Part shown: positions 51,315-58,692 of the stretch, in pieces
Layout of the letters: every line of letters begins with the position of its first letter
Numbering within the stretch: position 1 is the first letter of the stretch
From: an uncultured Eggerthellaceae bacterium
Lineage (GTDB): Bacteria > Actinomycetota > Coriobacteriia > Coriobacteriales > Eggerthellaceae
Reading direction: 5' to 3'
Length of the DNA stretch: 64,000 nt
Assembly (NCBI GenBank): GCA_958454405.1
Contig: CAUEBO010000007.1
Coordinates: 8,620-72,619, forward strand
Translations under genes and position numbers: made by a program
The notes under the pieces: model-generated
What the model was told of the DNA's origin: nothing
The model's input: only the letters and a program-made list of their open reading frames with translations
Database searches by the model: none

Positions 51315-53336
51315 ATGAACGTGTACGCTTCCGACATCCTGGCCGCAGCGGCCGCCTTCCCGTTCATCGCGTTTTTGATAACGCTTCCGTACATGGTGCA
51401 CCAGTACCGCGCGTTCGGCTCCATCCCCTGGCTGCGCACGCTCATCGTGTACTCGTTCGTGTTCTACCTGCTGTGCGCCTACCTCCTGGTCATCATGCCT
51501 TTGCCGAAGGACCGCATGGCCTTCGTGCCCTACGCCGCGACGCCCCAGCTGGTGCCGTTCAACTTCGTTCGGGAGTTCCTGGCGGAAACGCCGTTTTCGC
51601 CCTCCGACCCGTCCACCTGGCTCGCAACCTTGCGCGACCCGTACGTCTACCAGGCGTTCTTCAACGTGCTCCTCCTGGTGCCGCTGGGCATGTACCTGCG
51701 CTACTACTTCCGCCGCCGATGGTGGCAGGTGCTCGCCATCGGCTTTCTGACCACCCTGTTCTTCGAAACGTCGCAGATAACCGGGCTGTGGGGCCTCTAC
51801 GAGCATCCGTACCGGCTGTTCGACGTGGACGACCTCATGATGAACACGCTCGGTGCCATGGCGGGCTTCTGGATCGTGGGCCCGGCGATGCGCGTGCTGC
51901 CCGACATCAGGCTGGTGAACGAGGAGGCGCGCGAGGAGGGCGTGCGCGCCAGCGCCACGCGCCGGGCGCTGTCGTTCTCGTTCGACCTCGTGCTCTCGCA
52001 AGCGCTCTGCGCCGTGCTGGCGGGCCTTGCGGGCGCGGCCGGCGTGCACGAGGCTGCCACGGCGGCCGGCGCGTCTTCGGGCACCGTGCTGCAAGCGGCC
52101 GAGTACGTCGCGCTCGCCCTCTGCTTCGTCGTCGCGCCGGCGCTTTTGCACGGGCAGACCGTCGGGCAGAAGGTCCTGCATCTGCGCATCGTGAGGCCCG
52201 ACGCGTCGCCCGCGAGCTGGTACCAGTACCTCGCGCGCTACGGTCTGCTGTTCGCGTTCGCCAGCGCGCCGTTCTACCTGCTCGTGGGGATCGTCAACCT
52301 CGACGCGTCCCGCGCGGCGGAAATGAACGCGCTCGCAGGGTTCGCCGCCCGGAACCAGGCGGCGCTCGTGTGGATATGGCTCGCGCTCATGGCGGCATGG
52401 GCCGTCTCCCTGTTCGCCCGCGCCATCGCCGCCCGAAGGAAGAACGGCCCGTTCGTCATGCTCAACGGGCTGCTGTCGAACACGCGCGTCATGACGTGCG
52501 AGGGCGTCGAGCGGGAGCGGGAGCGCCGGCAGGCGCTCGACGTGGCCCAGGTGGCCGCGCTCGAGCGGCTTATCGCCGAAAGCGGCACGCCCCTTTCGGA
52601 GCTCATGGACCGCGCAGGGCGGGCCGTCGCCGACGCCGTGCGCCTGCGGGTGCCCGATCCGGCTCCCGTCGTCGTGCTGGCCGGCTCCGGCAACAACGGC
52701 GGGGACGGCTGGGTATGCGCGCGCGATTTGGCGGAATCCGGCTATCCCGTGACCCTCGTCGCGGCGGACATCGCCGAGCGACTGCACGCGGAGCCGGCGC
52801 GGCAGACGGCCATCGCCGCGTTCGCGGACGCGAGCGCGCGCAAGCTGCCGCTCAAGGCGGTCATAGCTCCCGACGCCGACGCGCTGGACGATGCGCTGGA
52901 CGGCGCGGCCGCCGTGGTGGACGCCCTTCTGGGAACGGGATTCTCGGGAGAGGACGTCCGCGAGCCCTTCGCAAGCTGGATCCTCGCGGCGAACCGCCGG
53001 AGGTTCGAAGGGGCGCGCGGCAAGGGGCGCGGCAGGCATCGCCGCCGCCCGAACGGCCGGGGCGAGCACGAGCGCGGCAGGCGCGTCGCGCCCGTGCGGG
53101 CGAAGGACGCCCCCTTCGCCGTGGCCGTCGACGTTCCCAGCGGGCTCTCGGCGCAAACGGGCTTTGCGGCGCGCCCGACGTTCGCGGCCGACGTCACCGT
53201 GACGATGATCGCCTACAAGCCCGGCCTGGTCCGACCCGGCGCGGCGCGGTGGACCGGCGCCGTGAGGCTCGCGAAGCTCGTCGACGCGAAGCCCTATCTC
53301 GAGCAGCTGCGCGCCGATCCGGCGGATCGGGGATAG
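51315..53336 (+). CDS. VanZ-RDD-YjeF_N triple-domain membrane protein
   Basis: A 673-residue fusion. Residues 1-200: VanZ-like membrane domain (FNVLLLVPLGMYLRYY, then ETSQITGLWGLYEHPYRLFD and DDLMMNTLG). About 215-390: RDD domain (RRALSFSFDLVLSQ and TVGQKVLHLRIV). About 405-670: YjeF_N, the NAD(P)HX epimerase domain, with GSGNNGGDGWVCARDL and AVAVDVPSG; the ADP-dependent dehydratase domain that often follows is absent. Within YjeF_N, about residues 560-597 are a basic Gly/Arg-rich insert (RGKGRGRHRRRPNGRGEHER). VanZ links to glycopeptide resistance or envelope functions. The reason for joining a repair epimerase to membrane domains is unknown. The reading frame is continuous. Confidence 0.85.
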   Translation: MNVYASDILAAAAAFPFIAFLITLPYMVHQYRAFGSIPWLRTLIVYSFVFYLLCAYLLVIMPLPKDRMAFVPYAATPQLVPFNFVREFLAETPFSPSDPSTWLATLRDPYVYQAFFNVLLLVPLGMYLRYYFRRRWWQVLAIGFLTTLFFETSQITGLWGLYEHPYRLFDVDDLMMNTLGAMAGFWIVGPAMRVLPDIRLVNEEAREEGVRASATRRALSFSFDLVLSQALCAVLAGLAGAAGVHEAATAAGASSGTVLQAAEYVALALCFVVAPALLHGQTVGQKVLHLRIVRPDASPASWYQYLARYGLLFAFASAPFYLLVGIVNLDASRAAEMNALAGFAARNQAALVWIWLALMAAWAVSLFARAIAARRKNGPFVMLNGLLSNTRVMTCEGVERERERRQALDVAQVAALERLIAESGTPLSELMDRAGRAVADAVRLRVPDPAPVVVLAGSGNNGGDGWVCARDLAESGYPVTLVAADIAERLHAEPARQTAIAAFADASARKLPLKAVIAPDADALDDALDGAAAVVDALLGTGFSGEDVREPFASWILAANRRRFEGARGKGRGRHRRRPNGRGEHERGRRVAPVRAKDAPFAVAVDVPSGLSAQTGFAARPTFAADVTVTMIAYKPGLVRPGAARWTGAVRLAKLVDAKPYLEQLRADPADRG

Positions 53337-53473
53337 GCGGGACCTGGAGCGGTTGCGCGCGCTGCAAGCCGAGAGCCCCTCGCATGAGCGTGCCGCCCAG
53401 GACCGAACAGCGCGACCGCCGGCCGGCCGCTTCCCCGCCCCAAGCGCTGGACCCGCCGAAGCTGGGCCAGGGC

Positions 53474-53514
53474 AAAAAAATGCCCTCCTTCGGATGGGGG
53501 GTCCGAAGGAGGGC
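53474..53514 (-). terminator. Strong rho-independent terminator
   Basis: GCCCTCCTTCGG and CCGAAGGAGGGC, a perfect 12-bp stem, followed on the - strand by a T stretch (TTTTTTT). It ends the candidate small RNA and any read-through from gpsA. Confidence 0.92.
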
Positions 53515-53621
53515 TCATGGCAGTGCGCACTGAGGAGAAGGGGAAGGTGCGCATGCTCGGCGGCCCGTCGGAGGTTTGAGAGAGAGGGGGGGTTCACACG
53601 AGAGACGAGACGACGGGCCTC
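53474..53621 (-). ncRNA. Candidate small RNA with C/U-rich loop
   Basis: A predicted transcript of about 148 nt from near 53621 to the terminator. Its 5' arm GGCCCGTCG (53611-53619) pairs perfectly with CGACGGGCC (53562-53570), leaving a long pyrimidine loop with CCCCCCCTCTCTCTC, which could pair with GA-rich ribosome binding sites. A promoter candidate ends seven bases upstream. No similarity to known RNAs was recognised. Low-moderate confidence: promoter consensus is weak and expression is unknown. Confidence 0.45.
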
Positions 53622-53627
53622 GAATAG

Positions 53628-53656
53628 GTTGTAAAGGTACCGACCGCCTTCCCCAA
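53628..53656 (-). promoter_or_regulatory. Candidate promoter of the small RNA
   Basis: TTGGGG (53651-53656) and TACAAC (53628-53633) on the - strand with a 17-bp spacer; it places the start at the base of the GGCCCGTCG stem. The boxes match consensus only partly. Confidence 0.35.
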
Positions 53657-53825
53657 ACTGCGAGAGGAGAGCGCGTTCGTCGATGACAGGATGTACCTTA
53701 CGACACGCCGGTGCGCGCCGCAATGCGATTGCCCGTTCGGTCAATGCCCGGTCAGCGATCCGACACCCTTTCGAAACCTCCGAGGCCATTTCACCCGGCG
53801 GATGCGGCAGTGAAAGCCCAGAGCC

Positions 53826-54827
53826 TCACAGTCCGTGGAATTCGGTGGTGAGGGGGCGGCTGGTGAGCGTCTTGGCCACGTCGCGAGGATCGGCGCCCTC
53901 CCACACCACGCTGCGCACCACGTCGGTGATGGGCAGCTCCACGCCGTAGGCGTCGGCCAGCGTTTCGAGCGTTTTGCAGGCAAGCGCTCCCTCCACCACC
54001 ATGTGCGTCCGCTCCACGAACTCATCGAGCGTGCCGCCCTCGGCGATCATCTTGCCGAAGCGCCGGTTGCGCGAGTGCTCGGAGGTGCAGGTGGCCACCA
54101 AATCGCCCGCGCCGGCCAGCCCCATGCACGTGATGGCCTGCCCGCCGCAGCGCACCACCAGGCGGCTCATCTCGGCCAGGCCGCGCGTCATGAGCATGGC
54201 CGCCGTGTTGTCGCCGAACCCGATACCGTAAGACACGCCCACCGCGATGGCGATGACGTTCTTGAACGCCGCGCACAGCTCGACGCCTATCACGTCGTCG
54301 CTCGCGTACGTGCGGAAGGCATCGGTGGCGAACAACTCCTGGAAAAACGTCGCCGTGCCCTCGTCGGGGCTGGCCACCACGGTGCCCGTCGGGATGCCCC
54401 GGATCACCTCGGAAGCGAAGTTCGGCCCTGACAGAACGGCCAGGCGCGCCGGGTTGCCCATCTCGGCCTCGAACACCTCCACCGGCAACAGGCCGCTCCC
54501 CTCCTCGACCCCCTTCGAGCAGATGATGACCGGGAAATCGGCATCCACCGCGTCGGCGAGCGCGCGGGCCACGCCGCGCATGAGGTTCGACGGCGTCACC
54601 ACGACGGCGGCGCGAGCGCGCAGCAGCGTGTCGCGGTAGGACAGCGTGGCCACGATGCTCTCGTGCAGCTCCACGTCGCTCAGATAGCGCGGATTGCGAT
54701 GCTCGGCGTTGATGCCCTTCACGACCTCGGGCTTGCGCGCCCACAGCCCCACGTTGTGGCCGTTGCCCGCGAGCAGCTGTGCTAGCGCCGTTCCCCACGA
54801 TCCCGCTCCGATGACGGCTACCTTCAT
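53826..54827 (-). CDS. gpsA: Glycerol-3-phosphate dehydrogenase [NAD(P)+]
   Basis: A 333-residue enzyme making glycerol-3-phosphate for phospholipids. VAVIGAGSWGTALAQLLAG is the NAD(P) site; VLSGPNFASEVIRGIPT, CAAFKNVIAIAVGVSYGIGF and the C-terminal ELPITDVVRSVVWEG are typical. RBS AAAGGAT. It follows plsY after a 190-bp gap that holds repeat copy A. Confidence 0.97.
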   Translation of the reverse strand: MKVAVIGAGSWGTALAQLLAGNGHNVGLWARKPEVVKGINAEHRNPRYLSDVELHESIVATLSYRDTLLRARAAVVVTPSNLMRGVARALADAVDADFPVIICSKGVEEGSGLLPVEVFEAEMGNPARLAVLSGPNFASEVIRGIPTGTVVASPDEGTATFFQELFATDAFRTYASDDVIGVELCAAFKNVIAIAVGVSYGIGFGDNTAAMLMTRGLAEMSRLVVRCGGQAITCMGLAGAGDLVATCTSEHSRNRRFGKMIAEGGTLDEFVERTHMVVEGALACKTLETLADAYGVELPITDVVRSVVWEGADPRDVAKTLTSRPLTTEFHGL

Positions 54828-54863
54828 AGGTTGATCCTTTCAAACTCACCGGTCGTTCGCAAC

Positions 54864-54978
54864 GTCAGCGAGAAGCGCGAGGTGCCCGAGATCGCCGCGA
54901 AAGCCCGACGAAGCGCACTTCGGTACGCGAGGAGGGCTTGGAGCGGCGAGATCGGGTGCCTGGGCGCTTCGCAGCGTC
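54864..54978. repeat. 115-bp structured repeat, copy A
   Basis: Ends GTCAGCGAG and CGCAGCGTC. GAAGCGC (54872-54878) pairs with GCGCTTC (54964-54970); AGGTGCCCGA with TCGGGTGCCT (two G-U pairs); CGCCGC with GCGGCG; AAGCCC with GGGCTT; the tip GCG-AC closes a TTCG tetraloop (54919-54922). Confidence 0.85.
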
Positions 54979-54983
54979 GGGCT

Positions 54984-55011
54984 GTTCCGCCGTTCGGCAG
55001 AACAGCGGAAC
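54984..55011 (-). terminator. Hairpin after plsY
   Basis: GTTCCGC with GCGGAAC and, inside, GTTC with GAAC around a four-base loop, directly after the plsY stop and just before repeat copy A. No T run. Confidence 0.5.
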
Positions 55012-55013
55012 CC

Positions 55014-55670
55014 CTACTTCTTTTTGTCGCCGATGCGGCTCTCGGTGCCCGCGCGCAAGCGGGCTATGTTCTCCCGATGCGCCCAGACCACGGTCAGACC
55101 CGCCACCGCACAGCACGCCACCGCCACCCAATCGCCCCAGAAGAAGTACAACCCGAAGAACGGGCAGGCGGCAGCGGCGGCGATGGACCCGACTGACACG
55201 TGCTTCGTCGCCACCACGAGCACGATGAAGATGAGCAGCTCCAAGCAGGCGCCCGCCCAGCCGTACGTCACGAACAGGCAGCCCACGGCCACCGCTATCC
55301 CCTTGCCGCCCTTGAAGCCGAGCCAAGGGCTGAAGATATGGCCCCACACGCAGCCGAGGAAGGCGACGGCCAGCATAGTGTCGTACGTGACGGTCGCTCC
55401 GGGAGCCAAGCCTCCGCCCGGCAGGAAGAACCAGCAGAACAGCCAGGCGAGGAAGCCCGACAGCAGGCCCTTGCCGAAATCGAGCACGAATACGGAGTAG
55501 CCGCCCACCTTTCCTATCGTGCGGATGGCGTTGGTGGTGCCGATGTTGCCCGAGCCGTGCTCTCGAATGTCGGTGTGGTAGAACACCTTCGAGATGATGA
55601 GCCCGAACGGGATCGATCCCAGCAGGAAGGCCGTCGCGAACAGCGCAACAGCCACAAGCACGTCCAGCAT
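55014..55670 (-). CDS. plsY: Glycerol-3-phosphate acyltransferase PlsY
   Basis: A 218-residue membrane enzyme that moves the acyl group from acyl-phosphate (PlsX) to glycerol-3-phosphate. FLLGSIPFGLIISKVFY, HGSGNIGTTNAIRTIGK, FGKGLLSGFLAW and FKGGKGIAVAVG are the conserved motifs; about five TM helices. Nine bases after der. Confidence 0.97.
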   Translation of the reverse strand: MLDVLVAVALFATAFLLGSIPFGLIISKVFYHTDIREHGSGNIGTTNAIRTIGKVGGYSVFVLDFGKGLLSGFLAWLFCWFFLPGGGLAPGATVTYDTMLAVAFLGCVWGHIFSPWLGFKGGKGIAVAVGCLFVTYGWAGACLELLIFIVLVVATKHVSVGSIAAAAACPFFGLYFFWGDWVAVACCAVAGLTVVWAHRENIARLRAGTESRIGDKKK

Positions 55671-55679
55671 CTGCGCCCC

Positions 55680-56996
55680 TCAATCCTTTTTCTTGAACTT
55701 GAACTCGATCGGCGTTCCCACGAGGTCGAAGCTCTCGCGCATGCGGTTCTCCAGGAACCGCTCGAAGTTGTCGTTCACCAAATCCGGCCTGTTCGCGAAG
55801 AACGTGAACCGCGGCGGGCAGGTGCCCGTCTGCGTGACGTACTTCATGCGCAGGATGGCCTTGCCCTGGGTGACCGTATGCCCCGTCTCGCGGATGCCCG
55901 CCAGCCACGTGTTCAGGCGGTTCGTGGGGATGGTCTGGGTGTAGTTCGCATAGACCTCATCCACCGCCTCCCAGATGCGGTCGACCTTCTTGCCGGTGAG
56001 CGCCGAGATGGCGATGACCGGCGCGTAGCCCACGAACGTCATGCGGTCGGCGATGCGCTCGCGGATCTCGGCCTTGACCTCGGGGCCTTCCACGAGGTCC
56101 CATTTGTTCAGCACGATGACCATGGCGCAGCCGCGTTCGGCGGCGAAGCCGGCGACGCGCTGGTCCTGGTCGGTCAGGCCCAGCGTCGAGTCGATGACGA
56201 GCAGCGCCACGTCGGCGCGGTCGATGGCGCGCATGGCGCGCACGAAGCCGTAGTACTCCACGTCCTGGTCGATCTGGGCTTTGCGGCGCAATCCCGCCGT
56301 GTCGACGATGGTGTAGCGCCGGCCGTCGTGCTCGACCACGGTGTCGATGGCGTCGCGCGTAGTGCCGGCGACGTCCGACACGATGGAGCGCTCGCCTGCG
56401 GCAAGCCTGTTCGTGAGCGAGGACTTCCCCGCATTCGGCCGCCCGATGATGGCGACGTTGATGCCGGGCTCCTCATCCGCGTCCGCAGGCAGATCGACGC
56501 GGCGCAGCTCCTCCACCACCGCGTCCAGCAAGTCTCCCGTGCCGTGCCCGTGCATGGACGACACCGGCCAAGGATCCCCCAGGCCCAGCTGGTAGAATTC
56601 CCACGTCTCGTCCATGCGGTTCGGCGTGTCCATCTTGTTCACCACGAGGAAGACCGGCTTGGACGTCTTGCGCAGGATGCGGGCCACTTCCTCGTCGTCG
56701 GCGTTGATGCCGGTCTTGCCGTCCACCAAGAAGACGACGACGTCGGCCTCGTTCGCGCCGGCGATGGCCTGCGCGCGGATGGATCCCTGGAAGGCGTCGT
56801 CGTCGCCCATCTCGATGCCGCCGGTGTCGACCAGCTTGAACTCGACGCCGTTCCAGTCGGCCTCATGGTACGAGCGGTCGCGCGTGACGCCGCGCATCTC
56901 GTGGACGATGGCCTCGTCGGCCTGGGCTATGCGGTTCACGAAGGTAGACTTGCCGACGTTCGGCCGTCCCACCACCGCGACGATCGGTAAAGGCAT
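55680..56996 (-). CDS. der: Ribosome-assembly GTPase Der (EngA)
   Basis: A 438-residue protein with two tandem G domains: VGRPNVGKSTFVNRI with DTGGIEMGD, and IGRPNAGKSSLTNRL with DTAGLRRKAQ, then a KH-like domain (PPRFTFFANRPDLVNDNFER). It acts in 50S subunit maturation. Nine bases after the DUF512 gene. Confidence 0.98.
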   Translation of the reverse strand: MPLPIVAVVGRPNVGKSTFVNRIAQADEAIVHEMRGVTRDRSYHEADWNGVEFKLVDTGGIEMGDDDAFQGSIRAQAIAGANEADVVVFLVDGKTGINADDEEVARILRKTSKPVFLVVNKMDTPNRMDETWEFYQLGLGDPWPVSSMHGHGTGDLLDAVVEELRRVDLPADADEEPGINVAIIGRPNAGKSSLTNRLAAGERSIVSDVAGTTRDAIDTVVEHDGRRYTIVDTAGLRRKAQIDQDVEYYGFVRAMRAIDRADVALLVIDSTLGLTDQDQRVAGFAAERGCAMVIVLNKWDLVEGPEVKAEIRERIADRMTFVGYAPVIAISALTGKKVDRIWEAVDEVYANYTQTIPTNRLNTWLAGIRETGHTVTQGKAILRMKYVTQTGTCPPRFTFFANRPDLVNDNFERFLENRMRESFDLVGTPIEFKFKKKD

Positions 56997-57005
56997 GATG
57001 CGTCC

Positions 57006-58661
57006 TCACAGGTTGGATTCGTTCGAAGCCGAACCGAAGCGTTCGGCCAGGTGGATGATCTCGGAGAGATAATCCGACGCGTTACAGGATACCACGGCCA
57101 GCGGCGTGCCGGCCCGCTTTTCCATATCCTCCAAAGTCATGTCATCGAGCGTTGCCCCGCCGTCGTTGAAAACGACGCTCGGGATCGCGTAGAGCACGCT
57201 GCCGCCCGCATCGACGGGCGGGGCGCTCAGTCGCTCGGGCAGTCCTGCTCGCACGGACAGCCCGCGGCGCCCGCTCGGGCGCTCAGTCGGTGTGTCAACA
57301 GTCCACTGGACTGTTGACCGTGCGGAACTCGCTTGGTGAGCGCCCCGCCCGTCGATGCCAGCCACCCTGCTCTCCGAATCCCTCGCTAGAGCCCTTATTA
57401 TGTCGCAGCCGCAGAGGAGGCCGGTGACGTCGACGTTGCCGCCGAAGAACTCGTTCTCCACGAACAGCGGCTCCAGCAGGCCCGCAAGCGGGCTCGCAGC
57501 CACGAGGGGTGCCGCGACGTCCTGCATCGCGAAGCCGTACACGATGCGCGCCCGAACCTTCGATCGGGCGAGCGCCTGGGCGCACCGGTCGACGAGTCCG
57601 GCCCGCTCGGCCTCCTCCCAGTCGTCGACGAACGAGCGCACGATGCCGACGCCGTCCTCGAACATGGAAAAATCGCCGTAGTCCTCGGTCGACGGCAGGT
57701 TCGAGAGCAGGCGCGAGCCGTAGGCGTTGCGGTAGAACTCATCAGCCGCGAAGGCCCAGGGCGTGCCGCGCTCTTCAAGGGCACGGCGCTGGAACGGGAT
57801 GATGACGTCCAGCACGGCGCGGGCCGATGCCGGATCGTTGAAGCTCCGGTTGAAGCGGGCCTGGTGCTTCGTGAATCCGAGCGGCACGACGCACACGTCC
57901 AGGATGCCGGAACGGGCGTAGGCCCACGAGAGCGTGTCGGCGAGCACGTCCCCGTCGTTCTGTCCGGGCACGAGCACGATCTGCGCGTGGAATTCGATGC
58001 CCTCCGCCAGCAGCCGGTCCAGCACCTCGATGCCGTGCGGGGCGTGCCTGCCGATCATCATGCGCCGTACGTCGGCGTCGGCCGCGTGCAGCGACACGCG
58101 CAAGGGCGAGATGCGCTGCTCGACGATGCGGGCCTCGTCGTCAGCCGAGAGGTTCGTCAGCGTGACGAACGTGCCGGAGAGGAAGCTCAGCCGGAAGTCG
58201 TCGTCGCGCAGCGAGAGGGACGGGCGCATGCGGGCGGGAAGCTGGCGCATGAAGCAGAACGTGCAGGCGTTGCGGCACTGCTTGACGCCGTCGAACACGA
58301 CGCCTTCGAATTCGAGGCCCCACGCCTCACCCTCGTCGCGCTCGAGCTCCACCGCTCCCGCTTCGCCGTCGAGATCGATGTAGCCGAGCTCGACCTCATC
58401 GTCGGACGCGAGCCAGCGCCAGTCGATGAGGTCGCGCAGCGGCTGGCCGTCGACCGAAGTCACGAAGCAGCCCGGCTCGAACCCCGCATCGTCGGCGGGG
58501 CTTCCGGGGGCGACCGCAACCACGAGCGCGCGCGGCGCGGCGTCTCGGCGCGCACACGGTCGCCGGGACGCAGGCGAGGCTTCGGCGGCGTCTCCCGCGG
58601 CGCGCACGATGTCGGAAGACGGGTACGACGGCGCCTCAGAACGCCCGGACACGCTTGTCAC
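57006..58661 (-). CDS. DUF512 radical SAM protein with in-frame repeat insertion
   Basis: A 551-residue protein of the clostridial/actinobacterial DUF512 radical-SAM family. N-terminal PDZ-like domain (about 45-110, VVAVAPGSPADDAGFEPGC), then the radical SAM Cys cluster in KQCRNACTFCFMRQLPA, then the DUF512 body (FMRQ, LRVSLHAADADVRRMM, VPLGFTKHQARFN). Near the C terminus, residues about 435-484 come from repeat family P (57208-57358), inserted between ALARDSESRVAG and GGSVLYAIPSVVFND; the frame stays open on both sides. GTG start with GGAAGGG upstream. Between the M23 peptidase gene and der. Substrate unknown. Confidence 0.85.
   Translation of the reverse strand: MTSVSGRSEAPSYPSSDIVRAAGDAAEASPASRRPCARRDAAPRALVVAVAPGSPADDAGFEPGCFVTSVDGQPLRDLIDWRWLASDDEVELGYIDLDGEAGAVELERDEGEAWGLEFEGVVFDGVKQCRNACTFCFMRQLPARMRPSLSLRDDDFRLSFLSGTFVTLTNLSADDEARIVEQRISPLRVSLHAADADVRRMMIGRHAPHGIEVLDRLLAEGIEFHAQIVLVPGQNDGDVLADTLSWAYARSGILDVCVVPLGFTKHQARFNRSFNDPASARAVLDVIIPFQRRALEERGTPWAFAADEFYRNAYGSRLLSNLPSTEDYGDFSMFEDGVGIVRSFVDDWEEAERAGLVDRCAQALARSKVRARIVYGFAMQDVAAPLVAASPLAGLLEPLFVENEFFGGNVDVTGLLCGCDIIRALARDSESRVAGIDGRGAHQASSARSTVQWTVDTPTERPSGRRGLSVRAGLPERLSAPPVDAGGSVLYAIPSVVFNDGGATLDDMTLEDMEKRAGTPLAVVSCNASDYLSEIIHLAERFGSASNESNL
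57208..57358. repeat. Palindromic repeat family P, copy inside the DUF512 gene
   Basis: 151 bp with perfect 22-bp terminal inverted repeats (57208-57229 begins GCATCGACGGGCGGGGCG; 57337-57358 is its complement). The core CACCAAGCGAGTTCCGCACG and the palindrome AACAGTCCAGTGGACTGTT match the copy at 14115-14226 apart from a compensated C/G to T/A pair in the palindrome. It carries about 39 more bases than that copy. Confidence 0.85.
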
Positions 58662-58692
58662 CGCCCTTCCGCCTTCCTTTCCGCCTTCGTCG

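Larger units (their letters stand above)
53337..53825. other. 489-bp gap between convergent units with a candidate small RNA
   Basis: Contains a strong - strand terminator (53474-53514), a pyrimidine-rich hairpin loop on the - strand and a candidate promoter (see separate entries). GTACCTTTAC near 53630-53640 and GTAAGGTAC near 53695-53703 (both read on the - strand) could pair. The part next to 53337 shows nothing. Confidence 0.6.

Noticed and set aside
53520..53730. A small protein on the - strand in the gpsA downstream gap (open frame with ALLSQFGEGGRYLYNLFEAR)
   Set aside because: No ribosome binding site or suitable start, and the frame runs through the terminator hairpin without a stop. 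The RNA features explain the region better.
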